Shown piece after piece: positions 8,997 through 18,132 of a stretch of DNA of 40,558 nucleotides. The stretch covers positions 30,264-70,821 of the forward strand of contig DCJA01000041.1 of NCBI GenBank assembly GCA_002317175.1, written 5' to 3'. The translations under genes were made by a program, and so were the position numbers. The notes beneath the pieces were generated by a model. That model ran no database searches, had not been told where the DNA came from, and saw only the letters and a list, made by a program, of their open reading frames with translations. This stretch comes from Lachnospiraceae bacterium UBA1712. GTDB taxonomy: Bacteria; Bacillota; Clostridia; Lachnospirales; Lachnospiraceae. Every line of letters starts with the position of its first letter. Positions within the stretch are counted from its first letter, which is position 1.

Positions 8997-10907
8997 TTAT
9001 TTACACTCTTCCAGCTCCTTTAACCATACTGATGCACAGGCATCAGAAGGCATACGAAGATCTCCTCTTGGTGATACTGCAACTGTACCAACTTTTGGTC
9101 CATCTGGCAGACAGCTTCGCTTGAAATGCTGTGAGAAAAATCTCCTGTAAAAGGTCTTCTCCCATTTAAGAATTACATCATCTGTATACTCGTCTTTAAA
9201 GGCTATTTTAGCCAGACGATATATCTTTGATGGAGAACTTCCCTGACGAAGCATGTGATAGAGGAAGAAATCATGCAGTTCATATGGGCCCACAAGATCC
9301 TCTGTTTTTTGTGATATCTCTCCATTGGATGGAGGCAGAAGTTCTGGCGATACAGGCGTAGCCAAAACATCGTATAGTGTATCAGTCAGTTCTTTCTCCT
9401 TACTCGTATCTGCAAAAAACTGAACAAGATATCTTACAAGTGTCTTGGGTACAGAAGCATTAACTGCATACATTGACATATGGTCCCCATTGTAGGTAGC
9501 CCAGCCCAGAGCCAGTTCAGACATATCTCCTGTTCCGATTACTATGCCATTGTACTGATTGGCAAGATCCATCAGTATCTGCGTTCTTTCTCTTGCCTGG
9601 CAGTTCTCATAAGTAACGTCATGCACACTCTGATCGTGATTAATATCTCTAAAATGAGTATTTACCGCATCTACTATACTGATTTCTTTGTACTGCGCAT
9701 TAACTCCTTTAATCAGCTTTACAGAATTATCATAGGTTCTGCTGGTCGTGCCAAATCCAGGCATGGTCACAGCGATAATGCCCTTGTGGTCCAGACCTAA
9801 AAGGTCAAATGCCTTAACTGTAACAAGAAGAGCCAGTGTTGAATCCAGTCCACCAGATATACCTATAACTGCTGTCCGGCATCCGATATGTTCCAGTCTC
9901 TTCTTAAGTCCCATTGCCTGAATCGTAATAATCTCATTGCAACGAATATCCCTTCTGGATCTATCTGAAGGCACAAATGGTTTAGGATCAATATATCTGC
10001 TCAATTCCACTTCTTCATTATCAAGTTCAAAACTGATACGCTGGTATTTGACTTCGGATAAATCATAGCTGGTCATTCTTCTTCTGTCAGCTTCCAATCT
10101 CTTAAGATCGCATTCAGAAGTTGTTATACCCACAGAGAAGACCTCTGATTCTGCCAGAAGGCTTCCATTTTCTGCTATGATGTTATGTCCGGAAAATACA
10201 AGATCCTGAGTTGATTCTGATGAACCAGCTGAAGCATATATATAGGCACAAATCAGCCTCGCTGACTGTCCTTTTACCAGCTCTTTGCGATAGGCACTTT
10301 TGCCTGTAATCTCGTCTGATGCCGACAGATTAACAATCAGGTTTGCTCCAGCCATAGCATGATCTATGCTTGGAGGATTGGGTACCCATAGGTCTTCGCA
10401 CAATTCAGCCGCAACTCTAAGCGACTCCATATTCCTACAGCAAAACATAAGTCTGCAACAAACAGGAACACTTTCATTTCCAATCACAACTGTTGTATTC
10501 AGATTCCTTCCAGAAATAAAATGTCTGGCCTCATAGAATTCGTTATAATTGGGCAGATGAATCTTAGGAACCATACCAAGTATGCTTCCCTTGGAAATCG
10601 CCGCTGCAAGATTGTATAGCTTACCTTCTATAGAAAATGGTAGGCCAATAAAGAATATGCCATCCAGCCCCTTGCTAAACGCTGCTATATCCATCAAAGC
10701 CTGTCTGGCCTGTTCTAACAATTCATCCTGTATAAACAAATCCTGACAGGTATATCCTGTGATACACAGCTCCGGAAAGACTACAACCTTGTTCTTCATG
10801 TCAGCAGCTTTTTTCATATATTCACAAATAATATTCTTGTTATATTCTACGTCTGCAACTTTCAGCTTAGGTGTTATTGCAGCTACCTTGATAAACCCAT
10901 CTTTCAT
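8997..10907 (-). CDS. nadE: Glutamine-dependent NAD+ synthetase
   Basis: 636 residues. It makes NAD from deamido-NAD, ATP and glutamine in the cytoplasm. The N-terminal nitrilase-fold glutaminase has its catalytic set: FPELC (E46), PKIHLPNYNEFYE (K115) and AELCEDLW (C170). The C-terminal synthetase has the ATP-pyrophosphatase loop SGGLDS (351-356), then GTGDMSELALGWATYNGD and the conserved YRRFFSQHFKRS end. The length is normal for the fused two-domain enzyme. I place the start at the ATG giving MKDGFIKV because GGGAG lies eight bases upstream; a TTG six codons earlier is open but lacks such a site. Monocistronic, with its own terminator. Confidence 0.96.
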   Translation of the reverse strand: MKDGFIKVAAITPKLKVADVEYNKNIICEYMKKAADMKNKVVVFPELCITGYTCQDLFIQDELLEQARQALMDIAAFSKGLDGIFFIGLPFSIEGKLYNLAAAISKGSILGMVPKIHLPNYNEFYEARHFISGRNLNTTVVIGNESVPVCCRLMFCCRNMESLRVAAELCEDLWVPNPPSIDHAMAGANLIVNLSASDEITGKSAYRKELVKGQSARLICAYIYASAGSSESTQDLVFSGHNIIAENGSLLAESEVFSVGITTSECDLKRLEADRRRMTSYDLSEVKYQRISFELDNEEVELSRYIDPKPFVPSDRSRRDIRCNEIITIQAMGLKKRLEHIGCRTAVIGISGGLDSTLALLVTVKAFDLLGLDHKGIIAVTMPGFGTTSRTYDNSVKLIKGVNAQYKEISIVDAVNTHFRDINHDQSVHDVTYENCQARERTQILMDLANQYNGIVIGTGDMSELALGWATYNGDHMSMYAVNASVPKTLVRYLVQFFADTSKEKELTDTLYDVLATPVSPELLPPSNGEISQKTEDLVGPYELHDFFLYHMLRQGSSPSKIYRLAKIAFKDEYTDDVILKWEKTFYRRFFSQHFKRSCLPDGPKVGTVAVSPRGDLRMPSDACASVWLKELEECK

Positions 10908-11040
10908 GCTCTTTTCTCCCAGCAAAACTCTCTTTCTGATTCAGTTTGCTGGTCCTCCTTTTGATAAACTGACGAAAGCACTAAAAACACAAAAGCTCAA
11001 TGTCAAAAAACGTTGCGCCTTTGACAGATTCGTATATTAC
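10908..11040. other. nadE upstream region
   Basis: Minus strand: an inverted repeat (GTCAAA...TTTGAC, about 10999-11024) contains a TTGACA that could be a -35 element, but no good -10 follows at 17 nt (TTTAGT is weak). An AAAGGAGG sequence near 10955 is not followed by a usable start codon. No gene seen. Confidence 0.35.
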
Positions 11041-11043
11041 AAA

Positions 11044-11076
11044 AACAAAAAGGCGTTCCAACACTGGAACGCCTTT
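11044..11076 (-). terminator. Terminator after the alpha/beta hydrolase gene
   Basis: A GC-rich stem (AAGGCGTTCCA with TGGAACGCCTT, roughly 11050-11075) is followed on the minus strand by T5-G-T5. It lies about 75 nt after the hydrolase stop codon and before nadE. Confidence 0.85.
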
Positions 11077-11148
11077 GCTCTCTTTATTGATGTACAAGTT
11101 ATCATACAAGGAATAGTTTGTCAAGCATACTATGTATTAGCTATATAG

Positions 11149-11982
11149 CTATTCATTTGCTTTGCTGGCTATCCATTCACCAACTATATTGGTCAGCTTC
11201 ATACGTTGACCAATAAAGCTATGATTACTCACTATTGTTCTAAACTGAACATCTCCTCCATCTTCTTTAAGCTTTTCATATAAAGGTCTTAACATTTTAT
11301 CTGGTGGAGCTATATTGTCATATAAAGCTTCAACTAATAAAACATTCCTTTTTACCAGCTCTTCATATCTATTTAGGACACTTAGTTCCTGCTGATTATT
11401 AAGTGCATTTTCATATACATCACTGGCAGAATTCATCTTCAGGCACTGGCCTTCTGTCTCAATCATTAAGAAAAGATCTTTTTCCATTTTGTATCTAAAT
11501 GCAGCTCCAATATCATATGCAGCCAATGCAGCTACTCCTTTGATAAACGGGAGATCCTTGGCAGCATTTAACACTGTCTGTCCACCCATGCTGTGTCCAA
11601 CAAGAAATATTGTATTCACATCTATATTATACTGGTCTGCTATTGCAGAATTGTGAGCCCATTTAGCTATTGCTATCAAATCCTCTTTCAGATTAGTAAA
11701 CAGGTAATTACCTTCACTTCCCCATGCCCCACGATGGTTCATATGAATCACTACACAGCCCATTCTCATCAATGCCAGTTCAAGATCATTGTTGGTTGTA
11801 TAACCAGGAAATCCATGCGACATAATTACAGTTGGATGCGGTCCCTTTGTTCTTTTATCCGGAGTTAAGAGATAGCCATATAGATGACATCCCCCACTCA
11901 CAATATTAAGTTCAAATATTTCTGGAAATGAATCCGATTCATCCTTATCAAATTCTATAAACGCATTCTCTACTTTTATCAT
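11149..11982 (-). CDS. Alpha/beta hydrolase (S9/dipeptidyl-aminopeptidase-like)
   Basis: 277 residues. A single alpha/beta-hydrolase domain with the oxyanion motif MSHGFPG (54-60), the nucleophile elbow GHSMGG (S131), a candidate acid D222 in ALYDNIAPP and the catalytic histidine H254 in SNHSF. The N-terminal GYLLTPDK...GPHPTVIM pattern is that of cytoplasmic esterases and acyl-aminoacyl peptidases of the S9-like group. No signal peptide. GGAGG lies a few bases before the ATG. It appears to be a single-gene transcript. The substrate cannot be inferred. Confidence 0.85.
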   Translation of the reverse strand: MIKVENAFIEFDKDESDSFPEIFELNIVSGGCHLYGYLLTPDKRTKGPHPTVIMSHGFPGYTTNNDLELALMRMGCVVIHMNHRGAWGSEGNYLFTNLKEDLIAIAKWAHNSAIADQYNIDVNTIFLVGHSMGGQTVLNAAKDLPFIKGVAALAAYDIGAAFRYKMEKDLFLMIETEGQCLKMNSASDVYENALNNQQELSVLNRYEELVKRNVLLVEALYDNIAPPDKMLRPLYEKLKEDGGDVQFRTIVSNHSFIGQRMKLTNIVGEWIASKANE

Positions 11983-12242
11983 GTTAACCTCCGCATTTTC
12001 TGTCAGACCTCATACCTGCTATATTACATAAGAATCATCATAAGCTAGTACAGTTTTTAATCTTCCCAAAGCTTCTTCCAAAATATTAATTCTATACATG
12101 AAGTATATATTCTTCAGTCCAGCTTGTATAATTCATATTATTTCTTGCAGGTTATAGTTTGGATCTATAACAGCAAGTTATTATTGTCCCGTCATTGTCC
12201 CCAAAAGCTTTCTAATTTAGAAGTAATTTACTTTTGCGCAAA
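11983..12242. other. Intergenic region upstream of the alpha/beta hydrolase
   Basis: About 260 bp without a convincing gene. It contains a direct repeat (ATTGTCCC-GTC-ATTGTCCC, 12183-12201) and AT-rich sequence that presumably holds the hydrolase promoter, although no clear -35/-10 pair stands out. Confidence 0.4.
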
Positions 12243-12272
12243 GAAAAAGCCCATTCGAGAGAACAGGCTTTT
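12243..12272 (-). terminator. Terminator at the end of the amine-dehydrogenase/alcohol-dehydrogenase operon
   Basis: The minus-strand stem GCCTGTTC/GAATGGGC (two G-U pairs) with a TCTC loop, extended by flanking A/T pairs, is followed by T5. It begins about 12 nt after the alcohol dehydrogenase stop codon. Confidence 0.8.
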
Positions 12273-12283
12273 ATCACTTTCCT

Positions 12284-13444
12284 TTATAAGCAGTTTTTAT
12301 AGATCTGTACAACATCCTCTGCTGAAAGCTTCACATATGAACGGGTTGACAAGCCACTTGTTCTGACAGCCTCAGCTGCCATCAGTTCAAACTGTGAATC
12401 ATCCAGTCCTATCTCTGAAAGAGTTCCTGGCAATCCCATATCAATGAAGAACTGCTCTGTAAGATCAATTCCAGTTTTTGCAGCTTCATAATCGTCTTCT
12501 TTCTGTACATCCCATACATTTCTTGCATACATGGCAAATCTCTTGACAGTATCTGCGCTAAGCACATATCGCATCCAGGCAGGAGTAAGAATAGCAAGTC
12601 CAACGCCATGAGTTATATCATAGAAAGCTGACAGCTCATGTTCTATTGGATGTACTGACCAGGCTCCACCTTTACCAAATGTGAATAAATGATTCAGAGC
12701 AATTGAACTGGTCCACATTAAGTTGGATCTTGCCTCATAATTCTGTGGATCGTTTATGGCGATTGGTCCATATTTGAAGCAGGTCTTCAATGCCGCCTCA
12801 CTTAATCTGTCAGTGATAAATGCGCCATCATTAGGCTGAAAATACTGCTCAAAAATGTGAGATACAATATCTGCTGTTCCTGCCGCTGTCTGCATCTTTG
12901 GAAGCGAATACATATATGTCGGATCACAAACAGATAAAGTTGGATAAAGGAATGGATGATTAATTTCAAGCTTCTCCTTTGTCTCCTCATTGCTTATTAC
13001 CGCGCCCGGATTCATTTCCGAACCTGTCGCACATATTGTTAAGACTGTAAATATAGGTAACGCCTTTGTCACCTTTGTCTTATCAAGTACCAGGTCCCAA
13101 GGATCACCATCATAAAATGCCGAGCAGGCAATATGCTTTGATGCATCGATTGAGCTGCCACCACCAACCGCCAATACTACATCAATCCCGTATTTCTTAC
13201 AAAGTTCAGCTCCCTTCTTAACGGAAGCCAACCTTGGATTGGGCTCAATTCCTGAAAGCTCATGAATCTCATAATCCTTTAATACTTCATAGATTTTGTC
13301 GTATAAACCAGTTTTCTTTATACTTCCTCCTCCATATACCAAAAGGACTTTCTTTCCAATTTTTCCAATTTCCTTACTAAGACATTCAACCTGACCCTTG
13401 CCAAATCTTATGTCTGTTGGAACACAGTATTCGTAATTATTCAT
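12284..13444 (-). CDS. Iron-containing alcohol dehydrogenase (butanol dehydrogenase/YqhD-like)
   Basis: 386 residues from the ATG giving MNNYEYCVPTD, chosen because GGAGG lies eight bases upstream; nine earlier in-frame codons are not needed. It has the group III dehydrogenase NAD(P)-binding GGGS (about 38-41) and GGGSSIDASKH (94-104). Metal ligands align with D192 and H196 in TADIVSH, H265 in SVHPIEHEL and H279 in ITHGVGL. Relatives reduce aldehydes such as butyraldehyde with NAD(P)H. As the last gene of the amine-dehydrogenase operon it may reduce an aldehyde from the pathway or serve as an electron sink. Note that the terminator lies immediately after it, 40 bp separate it from the preceding flavoprotein gene, and no promoter is evident between. 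Confidence 0.93.
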   Translation of the reverse strand: MNNYEYCVPTDIRFGKGQVECLSKEIGKIGKKVLLVYGGGSIKKTGLYDKIYEVLKDYEIHELSGIEPNPRLASVKKGAELCKKYGIDVVLAVGGGSSIDASKHIACSAFYDGDPWDLVLDKTKVTKALPIFTVLTICATGSEMNPGAVISNEETKEKLEINHPFLYPTLSVCDPTYMYSLPKMQTAAGTADIVSHIFEQYFQPNDGAFITDRLSEAALKTCFKYGPIAINDPQNYEARSNLMWTSSIALNHLFTFGKGGAWSVHPIEHELSAFYDITHGVGLAILTPAWMRYVLSADTVKRFAMYARNVWDVQKEDDYEAAKTGIDLTEQFFIDMGLPGTLSEIGLDDSQFELMAAEAVRTSGLSTRSYVKLSAEDVVQIYKNCL

Positions 13445-13512
13445 GTAGCCATCCTCCCGTGGTAAATCCACATTTTCATTATTCCAAAACTATATTAGTT
13501 AAGATTTCCATC

Positions 13513-14643
13513 CTATATTTTAGCCTTAAATCTGTCATATCTTAGTGTTCCCAAATCAACATCAGTCGTGCCTGTTGCAATAAGCTGCGCCAACTGATGA
13601 CCAGCTGCTGGTCCAATACCAAAGCCATGACCTGACATTGCACATGAAGTATAAAGACCAGGTACTTCATCAATTGCACCAACTACAGCTACACCATCTG
13701 CACATTTATCACTCCAGCCTGCCCAGGTTCTTACTATCTTTGCATCTGCAAGATCTGGGAAATATTTCATAATACCACGACAGATACAAGGTGCTGTCTT
13801 GGAACTTGATATTGGTGTTCCATTATCTTTATTACAGCCTTCAAAGCCTGACGAACCACCAAATACAAATGAACCATGCTTTGTCTGATGACCATAGAAG
13901 TCTGCTTCAGCAGTTCCTAACATCTGATCAAACATATGTGGCTCTGCTTCTGTTACAAGACACTCAAGAAGAGATCTTGTCATCGGAATGTCCACGCCTA
14001 CAGTTCCTAAGATAGCTCTACTGTCGTAGCCTGCTGCTACTAATACATTTTCTCCCTCAAATACATCACCTGATTCGCAGATGACCTTTCTTACTTTGCC
14101 CTGAACCATTCTAAGCTCAGTTACTCTCTCTCCAGAGATAAATCTTACTCCAAGTCTTCTTGCCATCTTATAGAATCCAAGTGTTGTTGTAAGTGGATTG
14201 GCATGTCCATCTGTTGGGCACCAGCTTGCGCAGGTAACCTCATCAGAAAGAAATGGGTTAATGCTCTTTACCTCTGCTGCATCTATCATTCTTACATCAA
14301 GTCCACAGCTCTGTGCATTTGTTGCAAGCTTTGTAAGAATCTCTTTATGCTTCTCATTTTTACCAAGACGAAGGTTTCCATCCTGATGATATTCACAGTC
14401 TGTTTCCAGTTCCTCTGATAGTGTTGGCCACAGATTCTTGATACCGTACATTACAAGTGGCAACTCTCTGATATCACGACCCGACTGTCTTACACCACCA
14501 CCATTACGGCTTGAGCCGCCATTTCCAATAAAGTCGCTTCCCTCGAGAACGATTACACTTAAGCCTCTTTTAGCAAGATAATATGCTGCAGAGTTACCAA
14601 TTATTCCACCACCAATTACTACTACTTCAGCATTACTTTTCAT
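13513..14643 (-). CDS. FAD-dependent amine/amino-acid dehydrogenase, DAO family (beta subunit, SoxB/LhpB/OoxB-like)
   Basis: 376 residues. The N-terminal dinucleotide-binding motif VVIGGGIIGNSAAYYLAKRG and the acidic VLEG residue bind FAD. The SSRNGGGVRQSGRD segment and a C-terminal GHGFGIGPAAG motif are typical of DAO-family beta subunits of sarcosine oxidase, opine oxidase, hydrogen cyanide synthase and D-hydroxyproline dehydrogenase. This is the likely catalytic subunit, removing two electrons from an amine or imino acid. The ATG giving MKSNAEVVV has AAAGGAGG nine bases upstream and lies one base after the preceding stop codon, which implies translational coupling. The substrate is not evident from sequence. 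Confidence 0.9.
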   Translation of the reverse strand: MKSNAEVVVIGGGIIGNSAAYYLAKRGLSVIVLEGSDFIGNGGSSRNGGGVRQSGRDIRELPLVMYGIKNLWPTLSEELETDCEYHQDGNLRLGKNEKHKEILTKLATNAQSCGLDVRMIDAAEVKSINPFLSDEVTCASWCPTDGHANPLTTTLGFYKMARRLGVRFISGERVTELRMVQGKVRKVICESGDVFEGENVLVAAGYDSRAILGTVGVDIPMTRSLLECLVTEAEPHMFDQMLGTAEADFYGHQTKHGSFVFGGSSGFEGCNKDNGTPISSSKTAPCICRGIMKYFPDLADAKIVRTWAGWSDKCADGVAVVGAIDEVPGLYTSCAMSGHGFGIGPAAGHQLAQLIATGTTDVDLGTLRYDRFKAKI

Positions 14644-14644
14644 G

Positions 14645-14974
14645 TTACTCATCCTCCTTTGCTTCATTTGCAAAGATACGCATTTCTATTGGACGCATTG
14701 GAACTCGGCTTGTTGCTGGCTCAATCTCCGCTGGAGATACCCCAAGTTCTCTTGCCACAATACCCTTTACAAGTCTTGAACATGTCTGTCCCTGACATAG
14801 TCCCATGCCTGCTCTTAAGTATCTTCTTATTTCTGTCATGGTCCACATTCCATCGTGAACCGCCTGTCTGATTTCACCCTTTGTTATTTCTTCACAACGG
14901 CATATAAGCATGTCATCGTCTGGAGCTGGTACGAAAGGTCCTATATCTCTTGATCTGTCATTTACACTGTTCAT
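14645..14974 (-). CDS. BFD-like [2Fe-2S]-binding subunit of the amine dehydrogenase
   Basis: 109 residues. CRCEEI and GMGLCQGQTCSRL give the C-x-C ... C-x4-C cysteine pattern of BFD-like [2Fe-2S] domains (about residues 25-60). In single-chain opine oxidase or HcnB-type alpha subunits this domain is fused at the C-terminus; here it is separate. It is sandwiched between the FAD beta-subunit gene (1-bp gap) and the alpha-subunit gene (12-bp gap). Its role should be electron transfer within the complex. Confidence 0.88.
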   Translation of the reverse strand: MNSVNDRSRDIGPFVPAPDDDMLICRCEEITKGEIRQAVHDGMWTMTEIRRYLRAGMGLCQGQTCSRLVKGIVARELGVSPAEIEPATSRVPMRPIEMRIFANEAKEDE

Positions 14975-14986
14975 AACGATTTCCTC

Positions 14987-16567
14987 CTACTTCTCTGCCT
15001 TGAAAAATCTGGCTGTCATTGCATATTCCTTAGGCACTCTCATTGTCAAAAGATGTGTCTTGTCAAAGGCTTTCGCCGTCTTTACTGATACAACCTCAGC
15101 CTTGCAGACTTCCTGTCCGCTTCTACCAAGTGCTATTCCCTTGGTGCCTGCCTCAGGCAATGGCAGGAATTCATATGGAAGGGTTACAGTTGCTGTTCCA
15201 TCACCACAGTCTTCATCCACTAAGAAAATGGCCTGTCCAGAACAGCTTGCTACACACATACCACAATTGATACAATCACTGTCTTCTACAACAATTGGAA
15301 GAGATGTTATATTGCTTCCAATTGATATACATTTCTTTGGACATGCATCCTGGCAAGGGTTACAAGGAATATTCTGTGTACATTCAATAACAGGATGAAC
15401 ACCCTTTTTATGTGTAACGCCAGGATATCTTTCGATTTCATCATCAGCAACATATCCCTTCTTAAGAAGGTTTGCAGAAATGTCTATTCCCTCCTCTGTC
15501 TTCTCAATTGCCTTTCCACGATTCTTTGGAGCGAACATACCCTGACGAAGCCCATCAAGAGCCTTCTCCAGATCTACAAGCTCTGTATCCATTGCTTCTG
15601 TTTCAATGTATCCAAGATACTCAGCTGCTACTACACCGGCCATACGACCTTCAATCATTGCGGAAGAAGCCTCTTCTATTCCCGATACATCACCAGCTAC
15701 AAATACGCCTGGTATAGAGGTTCTTCCATATTCATCACAGATTGGAACCTGTCCACCACGCTTTGGATTATCTTCCATCTTGGCTCCAGCCATCTTAAGA
15801 AGCTGTGACATGGGTGATAAACCAACTGCAAGACAAATCGTATCTACTTCAAAATGCTTCTCTGTTCCTGGAATAAACTGGAATTTATCATCAACCTCTG
15901 CAATTGTTACACCACTTACGCACTCATCACCTTCCGCCTTAACGATTGTGTGTGAAAGATAGAATGGTACGCCGGTTCTTGCAACCTTTGCAGCATGTAC
16001 ACCATAACCACCAACTCTTGGAGCTGCATCTACAAGTGCTACTACTTCACAGCCACACTGGAGAAGCTGGAATGACACAACCAGTCCAACGTTACCAGAT
16101 CCAAGCATCAGTACCTTCTTACCAGGTAATACTCCGTGAAGGTTCATCATTGTCTGAGCTGCACCAGCACCTATTACACCAGGTAATGTCCAGCCCGGGA
16201 AGGTAACCATATTCTCAGCTGCGCCTGTTGCAATTACTACTGCATCTGCTTTGTAATGCTTAATCTCTTCACCTATCTTTACAACAACTTCCTTGTCCTG
16301 ATAGAGACCAATAACAGTAGCATTAAGTACAACCTTTACTCCAACTTTATCTGCCTCATCAAGAAGCTGCTGTCCTATAACAAAGCCTCTTATTTTTGCT
16401 CTGTGTTCCTTTGAACCAAAGAACTTATGAATCTGCTTAAAGAGCTGTCCTCCGGGTTTTTCATTTTCATCAAATACAACTACATCGAGGCCTCTCTTGG
16501 CAGCTTCAACTGCTGCTGACAATCCTGAAGGACCTGCACCTACAATAATCAAATCATGTCTTTTCAT
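14987..16567 (-). CDS. NAD(P)/FAD-dependent oxidoreductase with a C-terminal ferredoxin domain (alpha subunit)
   Basis: 526 residues. The FAD site is IIVGAGPSGLSAAVEAAKRG at the N-terminus with PGGQLF; the second dinucleotide fold is VLMLGSGNVGLVVS (about 175), followed by VFVAGDVSGIEEASSAM. This is the alpha subunit type of heteromeric sarcosine/opine/D-hydroxyproline dehydrogenases. From about residue 400 a ferredoxin-like region follows, with a Cys-rich motif ECTQNIPCNPCQDACPKKC and a canonical second cluster DCINCGMCVASC. This suggests that electrons leave through [4Fe-4S] centres to ferredoxin or NAD rather than oxygen, as expected in an anaerobe. Confidence 0.9.
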   Translation of the reverse strand: MKRHDLIIVGAGPSGLSAAVEAAKRGLDVVVFDENEKPGGQLFKQIHKFFGSKEHRAKIRGFVIGQQLLDEADKVGVKVVLNATVIGLYQDKEVVVKIGEEIKHYKADAVVIATGAAENMVTFPGWTLPGVIGAGAAQTMMNLHGVLPGKKVLMLGSGNVGLVVSFQLLQCGCEVVALVDAAPRVGGYGVHAAKVARTGVPFYLSHTIVKAEGDECVSGVTIAEVDDKFQFIPGTEKHFEVDTICLAVGLSPMSQLLKMAGAKMEDNPKRGGQVPICDEYGRTSIPGVFVAGDVSGIEEASSAMIEGRMAGVVAAEYLGYIETEAMDTELVDLEKALDGLRQGMFAPKNRGKAIEKTEEGIDISANLLKKGYVADDEIERYPGVTHKKGVHPVIECTQNIPCNPCQDACPKKCISIGSNITSLPIVVEDSDCINCGMCVASCSGQAIFLVDEDCGDGTATVTLPYEFLPLPEAGTKGIALGRSGQEVCKAEVVSVKTAKAFDKTHLLTMRVPKEYAMTARFFKAEK

Positions 16568-16579
16568 ATTCTTGTCCTC

Positions 16580-16906
16580 CTACTGCTCCTCAAATGGTTT
16601 CTCTGATACTCCGTACTGTGTCTTAACAACCATTCCAGCCTTAAGTGGAGTAATACAGGTTCTTACATTCGGTACACCATCAACAATCATTACGCAGTCT
16701 GTACAACGTCCTATTGCGCAAAAGATTCCACGAGGCTTGTGCTCCTTCTGTGTATATCTGTGAACCATTACGTCTGCTGCCTTAAGTGCTGCTGCTATAG
16801 GTTCACCTTCGTATCCTTCTATTTCCATTCCGTCAAATGTGAACTTAACGAGATTTCCTTTTTCCTGTACTCCGAGTATTGGATGCTCTGCAATTCTCTC
16901 TGCCAT
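16580..16906 (-). CDS. Small (2Fe-2S)-binding subunit (SoxA N-terminal/OoxA-gamma type)
   Basis: 108 residues. A beta-rich start (VKFTFDGMEIEGYEGEPIAAALKAA) leads to GIFCAIGRCTDCVMIVDGVPNVRTC, the C-x4-C-x2-C ... C pattern of plant-type ferredoxin domains found at the N-terminus of sarcosine oxidase alpha or as a separate gamma subunit of D-hydroxyproline dehydrogenases. It lies 12 bp upstream of the alpha-subunit gene. With the DAO, BFD and ferredoxin-equipped subunits it completes a four-chain complex. Confidence 0.9.
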   Translation of the reverse strand: MAERIAEHPILGVQEKGNLVKFTFDGMEIEGYEGEPIAAALKAADVMVHRYTQKEHKPRGIFCAIGRCTDCVMIVDGVPNVRTCITPLKAGMVVKTQYGVSEKPFEEQ

Positions 16907-16945
16907 AGTATTGTGCTCCTCTCTTATATCTAAGGTTCCTGATGC

Positions 16946-18079
16946 TTAATGCATATCTGGTTCATCCCATAATCTAAGCTTTGTACCAAGGCCTAATTTC
17001 TTGGCATTTTCATAGCAAATCTTGCCCCAGGCCACGTCTTCAACAGGCATACCACCTACTGAATATACAAATATCTGATCATCACTCACTCGGCCTGGTC
17101 TCTTGCCATATATGATATCTCCCAGGTCTGTTATCTCCTCCATGGTGATGATTCCATCATGAGCCATATCTGTGAACTTCGAACCTATGATATTGTTCAT
17201 ACCAAAGGATGGATAAGTAAATTCCTCTGCCCAGGCCTCATATAGCTTAATATTGTCTACAACCAGCGAGCAGGTCTTTAATTCTTCTGAATCCATATCA
17301 AATGCACTTAATCCGATTAATATTGCTCCTGGCTTGATCCATTCCTTTTTAACAAATGGATATGTTGAAGGATCTGTTCCACCTGAGTTGGCAAATGATA
17401 CAACATCTGTGTCTCTTATCAACTCTTCTACACTGTCTACAGCTTCAATTGTTTTTAATGTTGGATATTCCTCTTTAACATATTCAATGAACTTATCAAG
17501 TGATGCTTTGCCTCTGCCTTTTACCTTTACGGTGTCTATATCAGGACAGGCTGCCATGATTGCTGCAAGTGAAGTTTTACCCATAACACCGGGTCCGCAT
17601 ATTCCACACACCTTAGAGCCTTTTCTTGCAAGATACTTCGCGCCTACTCCAGGAATGGCACCCGTTCTATATGCACTCAGCAGGTTTGCACTCATAAGCG
17701 CCAGTGGAGCACCTGTATCTTTATCATTGAGCATTACTGTAAGTATTGATCTTGGTAATCCCTTTTCTCTATTTGCCATGTTGGATCCGTACCACTTCAT
17801 TCCCATCAGGTCAAAAGGTCCACCGATGTATGCTGGCATCGCCATAAATCTTCTGTCATCACCTTCATCAAGTGGCATATTAGGAAATGGAGATGTGGTT
17901 GGAAATGATACCTGGCTACCATGTGAGTTATGGTTTTCTCCTCCCATTACATAATCACCAGAATTAAGGCACTTCACTACTTCCTCCATAGCTTCAATAC
18001 ATGCAGCCATGTCCTTAACACCTGCTTTAATCATGTCCTCTTCACTTAAAAATAGAAAATCGATTGTTGGATAACTCAT
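16946..18079 (-). CDS. Ornithine cyclodeaminase/mu-crystallin family protein (paralogue 1)
   Basis: 377 residues, somewhat longer than typical members (about 310-350) because of an N-terminal insert around residues 35-75. Family landmarks: MKWYGSN with the substrate lysine, LPRSILTVMLNDKDTGAPLALM, SANLLSAYRTGAIPGVGAKYLA, and the NAD-binding GPGVMGKTSL with an intact GxGxxG. The family includes ornithine cyclodeaminases, ketimine/pyrroline-2-carboxylate reductases, lysine cyclodeaminases and alanine dehydrogenases. Being next to an amine dehydrogenase suggests it acts on the imine or keto product. A hairpin terminator and candidate promoter precede it, so it may be expressed separately from the upstream paralogue. 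GGGAG lies eight bases before the ATG. Confidence 0.88.
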   Translation of the reverse strand: MSYPTIDFLFLSEEDMIKAGVKDMAACIEAMEEVVKCLNSGDYVMGGENHNSHGSQVSFPTTSPFPNMPLDEGDDRRFMAMPAYIGGPFDLMGMKWYGSNMANREKGLPRSILTVMLNDKDTGAPLALMSANLLSAYRTGAIPGVGAKYLARKGSKVCGICGPGVMGKTSLAAIMAACPDIDTVKVKGRGKASLDKFIEYVKEEYPTLKTIEAVDSVEELIRDTDVVSFANSGGTDPSTYPFVKKEWIKPGAILIGLSAFDMDSEELKTCSLVVDNIKLYEAWAEEFTYPSFGMNNIIGSKFTDMAHDGIITMEEITDLGDIIYGKRPGRVSDDQIFVYSVGGMPVEDVAWGKICYENAKKLGLGTKLRLWDEPDMH

Positions 18080-18132
18080 ATAACCAGCTCCCTTCCTTAG
18101 GAATTACTTTTGTACTAATAATCTTTCTGAAT

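Noticed and set aside
10759..11148. Plus-strand 129-codon frame spanning the nadE upstream region
   Set aside because: It crosses the nadE start and a terminator hairpin and has no coding character or initiation site.
17253..17954. Plus-strand open frame of 233 codons
   Set aside because: It lies wholly opposite cyclodeaminase paralogue 1, whose motifs are unmistakable; no ribosome binding site or family resemblance on the plus strand.
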